NCBI GenBank assembly: GCA_963971225.1
Contig: CAXARI010000032.1
Span: 1,116,001 to 1,180,000, forward strand
Direction: 5' to 3'
Length of the DNA stretch: 64,000 nt
DNA from: Melieria omissa
Lineage: Eukaryota > Arthropoda > Insecta > Diptera > Ulidiidae
Shown here one piece after another: positions 52,998 to 64,000 of the stretch. A program made the translations under genes and the position numbers. The notes below the pieces were generated by a model. It worked only from the letters and a program-made list of their open reading frames with translations. It was not told the DNA's origin and did no database searches. How positions within the stretch are numbered: the stretch's first letter is position 1; each line of letters begins with the position of its first letter.

Positions 52998-55900
52998 GTA
53001 TGGGTTACGTTAATAAAAAACCCCTTAAAATGTAGCTAGAGATTGCAGCTTTATCAAATTAAATCAATAATTTGATTACTATTAGGCAATCATGAACAGA
53101 TCGATGCGCAAGAGTGACATTAAATGGCTGCCTACTGCAAAATCGATAAAATGCTTGTAAAATATGATGATTCTAGGTTTATAGAAAAAATAATAACCTT
53201 AAAACCTAGCTGGAGTTTTGAGCTTTCATAAATGGGGTCAATCTTCTCGCTATCTCAAATAATGCAGGAGAATTTCGTTGTGGAAAAGTGATATCGACCA
53301 CATGATACATCTATATCAGGGGTGCCCAAAGTCTTCTTATGGAAAAGCAAAAACCAATACATTTAAACTTGCCCAAAAAAATGCAAACAAATAAAATAAT
53401 AATAAATAATTAAATAATTAATTGAATTAGTTGAAAGCACATTGTGCATTTCGCTTGACCCTTAAAATTATAAGTGAAAAAAATATAATGTTCCCATTTG
53501 TCATTGCCGAAAGGCCAACCAATCGCCAAAACAAAAACTACAACAACAAAAGCATCTAATTTTTTTTCATACATAGAATTTCTTGAGGAAACAAAACAAA
53601 AATCCGCGCAGCCCCCACACGTGTTGCTTCGTTGCTGTCACAACAACGACTGATTGAAAGAATGCACCTCTGATCTATATAACCAATCAAATGCTTGTGG
53701 AACCTAAGTACGCACAATCACTTTAATCAACATGGCGTCAAAATTAAGCCAGAGTGACCACCTTTCACCAATTTGGTAAATAAAAAAAATATCCCACCGG
53801 CAGCATGATCGAAATTATGGCTGTTAAATCTCGACCCGTTAACGGATTTTAATAATATTATGCCTTATTATTTAGCTAGACTCGTATGCTTTCTATAATG
53901 GTATCAATCATCCTTCTATACCCCAAGGTTCGAAAGCAAATCGATTTGGAACGGTGACTTTGAAAAAATTGCTACTTGGGTGCAACCACTAAAATGCTTG
54001 TCAACACCAAATGCATAAGTGCATATTAATAATTGACCCCTTAAAATTTAGCCAGAGTCTTATGCTTTCTATATTGGTCCCTAACTTTTCATTATCCTTC
54101 AGGAATAATGAGCATATCGATGCGCAAGGATAACATTGAAAAACTGCCTATTACAAAATACACACTCACCACTAAAGTGCTTATAGATTCCAAACGGTAT
54201 GGGTTACGTTAATAAAAAACCCCTTAAAATGTAGCTAGAGATTGCAGCTTTATCAAATTAAATCAATAATTTGATTACTATTAGGCAATCATGAACAGAT
54301 CGATGCGCAAGAGTGACATTAAATGGCTGCCTACTGCAAAATCGATAAAATGCTTGTAAAATATGATGATTCTAGGTTTATAGAAAAAATAATAACCTTA
54401 AAACCTAGCTGGAGTTTTGAGCTTTCATAAATGGGGTCAATCTTCTCGCTATCTCAAATAATGCAGGAGAATTTCGTTGTGGAAAAGTGATATCGACCAC
54501 ATGATACATCTATATCAGGGGTGCCCAAAGTCTTCTTATGGAAAAGCAAAAACCAATACATTTAAACTTGCCCAAAAAAATGCAAACAAATTAAATAATA
54601 ATAAATAATTAAATAATTAATTGAATTAGTTGAAAGCACATTGTGCATTTCGCTTGACCCTTAAAATTATAAGTGAAAAAAATATAATGTTCCCATTTGT
54701 CATTGCCGAAAGGCCAACCAATCGCCAAAACAAAAACTACAACAACAAAAGCATCTAATTTTTTTTCATACATAGAATTTCTTGAGGAAACAAAACAAAA
54801 ATCCGCGCAGCCCCCACACGTGTTGCTTCGTTGCTGTCACAACAACGACTGATTGAAAGAATGCACCTCTGATCTATATAACCAATCAAATGCTTGTGGA
54901 ACCTAAGTACGCACAATCACTTTAATCAAAATGGCGTCAAAATTAAGCCAGAGTGACCACCTTTCAATAATTTGGTAAATAAAAAAATATCCCACCGGCA
55001 GCATGATCGAAATTATGGCTGTTAAATCTCGACCCGTTAACGGATTTTAATAATATTATGCCTTATTATTTAGCTAGACTCGTATGCTTTCTATAATGGT
55101 ATCAATCATCCTTCTATACCCCAAGGTTCGAAAGCAAATCGATTTGGAACGGTGACTTTGAAAAAATTGCTACTTGGGTGCAACCACTAAAATGCTTGTC
55201 AACACCAAATGCATAACTGCATATTAATAATTGACCCCTTAAAATTTAGCCAGAGTCTTATGCTTTCTATATTGGTCCCTAACTTTTCATTATCCTTCAG
55301 GAATAATGAGCATATCGATGCGCAAGGATAACATTGAAAAACTGCCTATTACAAAATACACACTCACCACTAAAGTGCTTATAGATTCCAAACGGTATGG
55401 GTTACGTTAATAAAAAACCCCTGAAAATGTAGCTAGAGATTGCAGCTTTATCAAATTAAATCAATAATTTGATTACTATTAGGCAATCATGAACAGATCG
55501 ATGCGCAAGAGTGACATTAAATGGCTGCCTACTGCAAAATCGATAAAATGCTTGTAAAATATGATGATTCTAGGTTTATAGAAAAAATAATAACCTTAAA
55601 ACCTAGCTGGAGTTTTGAGCTTTCATAAATGGGGTCAATCTTCTCGCTATCTCAAATAATGCAGGAGAATTTCGTTGTGGAAAAGTGATATCGACCACAT
55701 GATACATCTATATCAGGGGTGCCCAAAGTCTTCTTATGGAAAAGCAAAAACCAATACATTTAAACTTGCCCAAAAAAATGCAAACAAATTAAATAATAAT
55801 AAATAATTAAATAATTAATTGAATTAGTTGAAAGCACATTGTGCATTTCGCTTGACCCTTAAAATTATAAGTGAAAAAAATATAATGTTCCCATTTGTCA

Positions 55901-58900
55901 TTGCCGAAAGGCCAACCAATCGCCAAAACAAAAACTACAACAACAAAAGCATCTAATTTTTTTTCATACATAGAATTTCTTGAGGAAACAAAACAAAAAT
56001 CCGCGCAGCCCCCACACGTGTTGCTTCGTTGCTGTCACAACAACGACTGATTGAAAGAATGCACCTCTGATCTATATAACCAATCAAATGCTTGTGGAAC
56101 CTAAGTACGCACAATCACTTTAATCAAAATGGCGTCAAAATTAAGCCAGAGTGACCACCTTTCACCAATTTGGTAAATAAAAAAAATATCCCACCGGCAG
56201 CATGATCGAAATTATGGCTGTTAAATCTCGACCCGTTAACGGATTTTAATATTATTATGCCTTTTTATTTAGCTACACTCGTATGCTTTCTATAATGGTA
56301 TCAATCATCCTTCTATACCCCAAGGTTCGAAAGCAAATCGATTTGGAACGGTGACTTTGAAAAAATTGCTACTTGGGTGCAACCACTAAAATGCTTGTCA
56401 ACACCAAATGCATAAGTGCATATTAATAATTGACCCCTTAAAATTTAGCCAGAGTCTTATGCTTTCTATATTGGTCCCTAACTTTTCATTATCCTTCAGG
56501 AATAATGAGCATATCGATGCGCAAGGATAACATTGAAAAACTGCCTATTACAAAATACACACTCACCACTAAAGTGCTTATAGATTCCAAACGGTATGGG
56601 TTACGTTAATAAAAAACCCCTTAAAATGTAGCTAGAGATTGCAGCTTTATCAAATTAAATCAATAATTTGATTACTATTAGGCAATCATGAACAGATCGA
56701 TGCGCAAGAGTGACATTAAATGGCTGCCTACTGCAAAATCGATAAAATGCTTGTAAAATATGATGATTCTAGGTTTATAGAAAAAATAATAACCTTAAAA
56801 CCTAGCTGGAGTTTTGAGCTTTCATAAATGGGGTCAATCTTCTCGCTATCTCAAATAATGCAGGAGAATTTCGTTGTGGAAAAGTGATATCGACCACATG
56901 ATACATCTATATCAGGGGTGCCCAAAGTCTTCTTATGGAAAAGCAAAAACCAATACATTTAAAGTTGCCCAAAAAAATGCAAACAAATTATTTAATTAAT
57001 TGAATTAGTTGAAAGCACATTGTGCATTTCGCTTGACCCTTAAAATTATAAGTGAAAAAAATATAATGTTCCCATTTGTCATTGCCGAAAGGCCAACCAA
57101 TCGCCAAAACAAAAACTACAACAACAAAAGCATCTAATTTTTTTTCATACATAGAATTTCTTGAGGAAACAAAACAAAAATCCGCGCAGCCCCCACACGT
57201 GTTGCTTCGTTGCTGTCACAACAACGACTGATTGAAAGAATGCACCTCTGATCTATATAACCAATCAAATGCTTGTGGAACCTAAGTACGCACAATCACT
57301 TTAATCAAAATGGCGTCAAAATTAAGCCAGAGTGACCACCTTTCAATAATTTGGTAAATAAAAAAATATCCCACCGGCAGCATGATCGAAATTATGGCTG
57401 TTAAATCTCGACCCGTTAACGGATTTTAATAATATTATGCCTTATTATTTAGCTAGACTCGTATGCTTTCTATAATGGTATCAATCATCCTTCTATACCC
57501 CAAGGTTCGAAAGCAAATCGATTTGGAACGGTGACTTTGAAAAAATTGCTACTTGGGTGCAACCACTAAAATGCTTGTCAACACCAAATGCATAAGTGCA
57601 TATTAATAATTGACCCCTTAAAATTTAGCCAGAGTCTTATGCTTTCTATATTGGTCCCTAACTTTTCATTATCCTTCAGGAATAATGAGCATATCGATGC
57701 GCAAGGATAACATTGAAAAACTGCCTATTACAAAATACACACTCACCACTAAAGTGCTTATAGATTCCAAACGGTATGGGTTACGTTAATAAAAAACCCC
57801 TTAAAATGTAGCTAGAGATTGCAGCTTTATCAAATTAAATCAATAATTTGATTACTATTAGGCAATCATGAACAGATCGATGCGCAAGAGTGACATTAAA
57901 TGGCTGCCTACTGCAAAATCGATAAAATGCTTGTAAAATATGATGATTCTAGGTTTATAGAAAAAATAATAACCTTAAAACCTAGCTGGAGTTTGGAGCT
58001 TTCATAAATGGGGTCAATCTTCTCGCTATCTCAAATAATGCAGGAGAATTTCGTTGTGGAAAAGTGATATCGACCACATGATACATCTATATCAGGGGTG
58101 CCCAAAGTCTTCTTATGGAAAAGCAAAAACCAATACTTTGCCCAAAAAAATGCAAACAAATAAAATAATAATAAATAATTAAATAATTAATTGAATTAGT
58201 TGAAAGCACATTGTGCATTTCGCTTGACCCTTAAAATTATAAGTGAAAAAAATATAATGTTCCCATTTGTCATTGCCGAAAGGCCAACCAATCGCCAAAA
58301 CAAAAACTACAACAACAAAAGCATCTAATTTTTTTTCATACATAGAATTTCTTGAGGAAACAAAACAAAAATCCGCGCAGCCCCCACACGTGTTGCTTCG
58401 TTGCTGTCACAACAACGACTGATTGAAAGAATGCACCTCTGATCTATATAACCAATCAAATGCTTGTGGAACCTAAGTACGCACAATCACTTTAATCAAA
58501 ATGGCGTCAAAATTAAGCCAGAGTGACCACCTTTCACCAATTTGGTAAATAAAAAAAATATCCCACCGGCAGCATGATCGAAATTATGGCTGTTAAATCT
58601 CGACCCGTTAACGGATTTTAATAATATTATGCCTTATTATTTAGCTAGACTCGTATGCTTTCTATAATGGTATCAATCATCCTTCTATACCCCAAGGTTC
58701 GAAAGCAAATCGATTTGGAACGGTGACTTTGAAAAAATTGCTACTTGGGTGCAACCACTAAAATGCTTGTCAACACCAAATGCATAAGTGCATATTAATA
58801 ATTGACCCCTTAAAATTTAGCCAGAGTCTTATGCTTTCTATATTGGTCCCTAACTTTTCATTATCCTTCAGGAATAATGAGCATATCGATGCGCAAGGAT

Positions 58901-61900
58901 AACATTGAAAAACTGCCTATTACAAAATACACACTCACCACTAAAGTGCTTATAGATTCCAAACGGTATGGGTTACGTTAATAAAAAACCCCTTAAAATG
59001 TAGCTAGAGATTGCAGCTTTATCAAATTAAATCAATAATTTGATTACTATTAGGCAATCATGAACAGATCGATGCGCAAGAGTGACATTAAATGGCTGCC
59101 TACTGCAAAATCGATAAAATGCTTGTAAAATATGATGATTCTAGGTTTATAGAAAAAATAATAACCTTAAAACCTAGCTGGAGTTTTGAGCTTTCATAAA
59201 TGGGGTCAATCTTCTCGCTATCTCAAATAATGCAGGAGAATTTCGTTGTGGAAAAGTGATATCGACCACATGATACATCTATATCAGGGGTGCCCAAAGT
59301 CTTCTTATGGAAAAGCAAAAACCAATACATTTAAACTTGCCCAAAAAAATGCAAACAAATTAAATAATAATAAATAATTAAATAATTAATTGAATTAGTT
59401 GAAAGCACATTGTGCATTTCGCTTGACCCTTAAAATTATAAGTGAAAAAAATATAATGTTCCCATTTGTCATTGCCGAAAGGCCAACCAATCGCCAAAAC
59501 AAAAACTACAACAACAAAAGCATCTAATTTTTTTTCATACATAGAATTTCTTGAGGAAACAAAACAAAAATCCGCGCAGCCCCCACACGTGTTGCTTCGT
59601 TGCTGTCACAACAACGACTGATTGAAAGAATGCACCTCTGATCTATATAACCAATCAAATGCTTGTGGAACCTAAGTACGCACAATCACTTTAATCAAAA
59701 TGGCGTCAAAATTAAGCCAGAGTGACCACCTTTCACCAATTTGGTAAATAAAAAAAATATCCCACCGGCAGCATGATCGAAATTATGGCTGTTAAATCTC
59801 GACCCGTTAACGGATTTTAATATTATTATGCCTTTTTATTTAGCTACACTCGTATGCTTTCTATAATGGTATCAATCATCCTTCTATACCCCAAGGTTCG
59901 AAAGCAAATCGATTTGGAACGGTGACTTTGAAAAAATTGCTACTTGGGTGCAACCACTAAAATGCTTGTCAACACCAAATGCATAAGTGCATATTAATAA
60001 TTGACCCCTTAAAATTTAGCCAGAGTCTTATGCTTTCTATATTGGTCCCTAACTTTTCATTATCCTTCAGGAATAATGAGCATATCGATGCGCAAGGATA
60101 ACATTGAAAAACTGCCTATTACAAAATACACACTCACCACTAAAGTGCTTATAGATTCCAAACGGTATGGGTTACGTTAATAAAAAACCCCTTAAAATGT
60201 AGCTAGAGATTGCAGCTTTATCAAATTAAATCAATAATTTGATTACTATTAGGCAATCATGAACAGATCGATGCGCAAGAGTGACATTAAATGGCTGCCT
60301 ACTGCAAAATCGATAAAATGCTTGTAAAATATGATGATTCTAGGTTTATAGAAAAAATAATAACCTTAAAACCTAGCTGGAGTTTTGAGCTTTCATAAAT
60401 GGGGTCAATCTTCTCGCTATCTCAAATAATGCAGGAGAATTTCGTTGTGGAAAAGTGATATCGACCACATGATACATCTATATCAGGGGTGCCCAAAGTC
60501 TTCTTATGGAAAAGCAAAAACCAATACATTTAAAGTTGCCCAAAAAAATGCAAACAAATTATTTAATTAATTGAATTAGTTGAAAGCACATTGTGCATTT
60601 CGCTTGACCCTTAAAATTATAAATGAAAAAAATATAATGTTCCCATTTGTCATTGCCGAAAGGCCAACCAATCGCCAAAACAAAAACTACAACAACAAAA
60701 GCATCTAATTTTTTTTCATACATAGAATTTCTTGAGGAAACAAAACAAAAATCCGCGCAGCCCCCACACGTGTTGCTTCGTTGCTGTCACAACAACGACT
60801 GATTGAAAGAATGCACCTCTGATCTATATAACCAATCAAATGCTTGTGGAACCTAAGTACGCACAATCACTTTAATCAAAATGGCGTCAAAATTAAGCCA
60901 GAGTGACCACCTTTCACCAATTTGGTAAATAAAAAAAATATCCCACCGTCAGCATGATCGAAATTATGGCTGTTAAATCTCGACCCGTTAACGGATTTTA
61001 ATAATATTATGCCTTATTATTTAGCTAGACTCGTATGCTTTCTATAATGGTATCAATCATCCTTCTATACCCCAAGGTTCGAAAGCAAATCGATTTGGAA
61101 CGGTGACTTTGAAAAAATTGCTACTTGGGTGCAACCACTAAAATGCTTGTCAACACCAAATGCATAAGTGCATATTAATAATTGACCCCTTAAAATTTAG
61201 CCAGAGTCTTATGCTTTCTATATTGGTCCCTAACTTTTCATTATCCTTCAGGAATAATGAGCATATCGATGCGCAAGGATAACATTGAAAAACTGCCTAT
61301 TACAAAATACACACTCACCACTAAAGTGCTTATAGATTCCAAACGGTATGGGTTACGTTAATAAAAAACCCCTTAAAATGTAGCTAGAGATTGCAGCTTT
61401 ATCAAATTAAATCAATAATTTGATTACTATTAGGCAATCATGAACAGATCGATGCGCAAGAGTGACATTAAATGGCTGCCTACTGCAAAATCGATAAAAT
61501 GCTTGTAAAATATGATGATTCTAGGTTTATAGAAAAAATAATAACCTTAAAACCTAGCTGGAGTTTTGAGCTTTCATAAATGGGGTCAATCTTCTCGCTA
61601 TCTCAAATAATGCAGGAGAATTTCGTTGTGGAAAAGTGATATCGACCACATGATACATCTATATCAGGGGTGCCCAAAGTCTTCTTATGGAAAAGCAAAA
61701 ACCAATACATTTAAACTTGCCCAAAAAAATGCAAACAAATTAAATAATAATAAATAATTAAATAATTAATTGAATTAGTTGAAAGCACATTGTGCATTTC
61801 GCTTGACCCTTAAAATTATAAGTGAAAAAAATATAATGTTCCCATTTGTCATTGCCGAAAGGCCAACCAATCGCCAAAACAAAAACTACAACAACAAAAG

Positions 61901-63742
61901 CATCTAATTTTTTTTCATACATAGAATTTCTTGAGGAAACAAAACAAAAATCCGCGCAGCCCCCACACGTGTTGCTTCGTTGCTGTCACAACAACGACTG
62001 ATTGAAAGAATGCACCTCTGATCTATATAACCAATCAAATGCTTGTGGAACCTAAGTACGCACAATCACTTTAATCAAAATGGCGTCAAAATTAAGCCAG
62101 AGTGACCACCTTTCAATAATTTGGTAAATAAAAAAATATCCCACCGGCAGCATGATCGAAATTATGGCTGTTAAATCTCGACCCGTTAACGGATTTTAAT
62201 AATATTATGCCTTATTATTTAGCTAGACTCGTATGCTTTCTATAATGGTATCAATCATCCTTCTATACCCCAAGGTTCGAAAGCAAATCGATTTGGAACG
62301 GTGACTTTGAAAAAATTGCTACTTGGGTGCAACCACTAAAATGCTTGTCAACACCAAATGCATAAGTGCATATTAATAATTGACCCCTTAAAATTTAGCC
62401 AGAGTCTTATGCTTTCTATATTGGTCCCTAACTTTTCATTATCCTTCAGGAATAATGAGCATATCGATGCGCAAGGATAACATTGAAAAACTGCCTATTA
62501 CAAAATACACACTCACCACTAAAGTGCTTATAGATTCCAAACGGTATGGGTTACGTTAAAAAAAAACCCCTTAAAATGTAGCTAGAGATTGCAGCTTTAT
62601 CAAATTAAATCAATAATTTGATTACTATTAGGCAATCATGAACAGATCGATGCGCAAGAGTGACATTAAATGGCTGCCTACTGCAAAATCGATAAAATGC
62701 TTGTAAAATATGATGATTCTAGGTTTATAGAAAAAATAATAACCTTAAAACCTAGCTGGAGTTTTGAGCTTTCATAAATGGGGTCAATCTTCTCGCTATC
62801 TCAAATAATGCAGGAGAATTTCGTTGTGGAAAAGTGATATCGACCACATGATACATCTATATCAGGGGTGCCCAAAGTCTTCTTATGGAAAAGCAAAAAC
62901 CAATACATTTAAACTTGCCCAAAAAAATGCAAACAAATTAAATAATAATAAATAATTAAATAATTAATTGAATTAGTTGAAAGCACATTGTGCATTTCGC
63001 TTGACCCTTAAAATTATAAGTGAAAAAAATATAAGGTCCCCTTTTGTCATTGCCGAAAGGCCAACCAATCGCCAAAACAAAAACTACAACAACAAAAGCA
63101 TCTAATTTTTTTTCATACATAGAATTTCTTGAGGAAACAAAACAAAAATCCGCGCAGCCCCCACACGTGTTGCTTCGTTGCTGTCACAACAACGACTGAT
63201 TGAAAGAATGCACCTCTGATCTATATAACCAATCAAATGCTTGTGGAACCTAAGTACGCACAATCACTTTAATCAAAATGGCGTCAAAATTAAGCCAGAG
63301 TGACCACCTTTCACCAATTTGGTAAATAAAAAAAATATCCCACCGGCAGCATGATCGAAATTATGGCTGTTAAATCTCGACCCGTTAACGGATTTTAATA
63401 TTATTATGCCTTATTATTTAGCTACACTCGTATGCTTTCTATAATGGTATCAATCATCCTTCTATACCCCAAGGTTCGAAAGCAAATCGATTTGGAACAG
63501 TGACTTTGAAAAAATTGCTACTTGGGTGCAACCACTAAAATGCTTGTCAACACCAAATGCATAAGTGCATATTAATAATTGACCCCTTAAAATTTAGCCA
63601 GAGTCTTATGCTTTCTATATTGGTCCCTAACTTTTCATTATCCTTCAGGAATAATGAGCATATCGATGCGCAAGGATAACATTGAAAAACTGCCTATTAC
63701 AAAATACACACTCACCACTAAAGTGCTTATAGATTCCAAACG
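52998..63742. repeat. Common units U46 to U54, mainly the long form
   Basis: Starts are 52998, 54197, 55395, 56594, 57774, 58966, 60165, 61346 and 62544. Seven of nine carry the long AT-rich form; U49 and U52 carry the short one. U46 and U50 share CAAATAAAATAAT; U48 and U51 share CCTTTTTATTTAGC. U50 also lost bases at CCAATACTTTGCCC. U54 has TATAAGGTCCCCTTTTG in the element. Each holds a full hAT-type element. No gene is seen. Confidence 0.9.
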
Positions 63743-64000
63743 GTATGGGTTACGTTAATAAAAAACCCCTTAAAATGTAGCTAGAGATTGCAGCTTTATT
63801 AAATTAAATCAATAATTTGATTACTATTAGGCAATCATGAACAGATCGATGCGCAAGAGTGACATTAAATGGCTGCCTACTGCAAAATCGATAAAATGCT
63901 TGTAAAATATGATGATTCTAGGTTTATAGAAAAAATAATAACCTTAAAACCTAGCTGGAGTTTTGAGCTTTCATAAATGGGGTCAATCTTCTCGCTATCT
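63743..64000. repeat. Partial satellite unit U55, cut by the right edge
   Basis: The first 258 bp of a common unit, with TTTATTAAATT for TTTATCAAATT in monomer A. It ends in monomer B before the hAT-type element. The array clearly continues beyond the window. Confidence 0.93.

Larger units (their letters stand above)
2143..64000. repeat. Complex satellite: 54 full units plus one partial, about 1180 bp each
   Basis: All units run head to tail in one orientation without spacers. Lengths computed from the GTATGGG/GTACAGG mark fall into classes: 1180-1182 bp (most), 1192-1202 bp (an 18-bp AT-rich indel or other small change), 663 bp (five deletion units), 1174 bp (U4), 1150 bp (U39) and 1407 bp (U7, with a transposon insertion). 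Most units differ from one another at only a few positions, which implies recent homogenisation by unequal exchange or gene conversion. The sequence is AT-rich and no frame in it looks like a conserved gene. I do not recognise it as a published satellite. The array runs off the right edge and probably continues left of the retrotransposon. Confidence 0.97.

Noticed and set aside
2143..64000. CRISPR array
   Set aside because: Repeats are about 1.2 kb without unique spacers, and the context is eukaryotic.
2143..64000. rDNA, histone or other tandem gene cluster
   Set aside because: No rRNA, 5S, tRNA or histone-like sequence is seen in the unit, and no frame is kept open in all units.
2143..64000. 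Possible assembly artefact (false expansion of one unit)
   Set aside because: Units carry distinct, linked private variants, several length classes and single-unit insertions, which simple duplication of one contig would not make. Exact copy number still needs read support.

Overview
The window is almost entirely repeat DNA from an animal nuclear genome. It shows no host gene, no RNA gene and no bacterial feature. A BEL/Pao LTR retrotransposon, non-autonomous elements of the hAT and piggyBac types, and a long complex satellite point to insect heterochromatin. A dipteran near a centromere is my best guess. I do not recognise the satellite as a named family, so the species stays open.

Layout. 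(1) 1-2142: the 3' end of a BEL/Pao retrotransposon entering from the left edge. It holds the end of an uninterrupted pol frame (RNase H end, integrase, C-terminal domain), a short 3' UTR with a polypurine tract, and a 3' LTR of about 189 bp. (2) 2143-64000: one uninterrupted direct tandem array of 61.9 kb, with 54 complete units and a partial 55th. Unit starts, read from the recurring GTATGGG/GTACAGG mark: 2143, 3323, 4505, 5168, 6342, 7005, 8203, 9610, 10790, 11970, 12633, 13831, 15011, 16193, 16856, 18036, 19218, 20416, 21597, 22777, 23958, 25138, 26318, 27500, 28163, 29361, 30542, 31722, 32920, 34118, 35298, 36480, 37660, 38842, 40022, 41202, 42384, 43564, 44745, 45895, 47075, 48255, 49436, 50638, 51818, 52998, 54197, 55395, 56594, 57774, 58966, 60165, 61346, 62544, 63743. 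I call these U1 to U55.

Architecture of a unit. The usual unit is 1180 bp, or about 1198 bp with an 18-bp AT-rich indel. It is a higher-order repeat of five diverged monomers, A-B-E-C-D, of about 175, 174, 122, 180 and 183 bp. Monomer B is split by a 338-bp hAT-type miniature element with short terminal inverted repeats and a perfect 8-bp target duplication (ATCTATAT). The transposon therefore landed once in an 834-bp five-monomer repeat and was then amplified with it, giving 49 full-length and 5 truncated copies here.

Variants record the array's history. P-type units (GTACAGG start plus many linked differences) occur only at or left of U33, with a P/common chimera at U36. Five identical-length 663-bp deletion units (U3, U5, U10, U14, U24) always directly follow a P unit. 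Linked private variants show multi-unit duplications, for example U31-U32 = U33-U34 = U36-U37, and U6-U7 = U17-U18. A 222-bp piggyBac-like element with a TTAA duplication sits in U7 only. U39-U40 are unusually diverged, and units to their right lack P and short types. Nothing here works together as a gene system: the interest lies in satellite birth by transposon capture and in its turnover.
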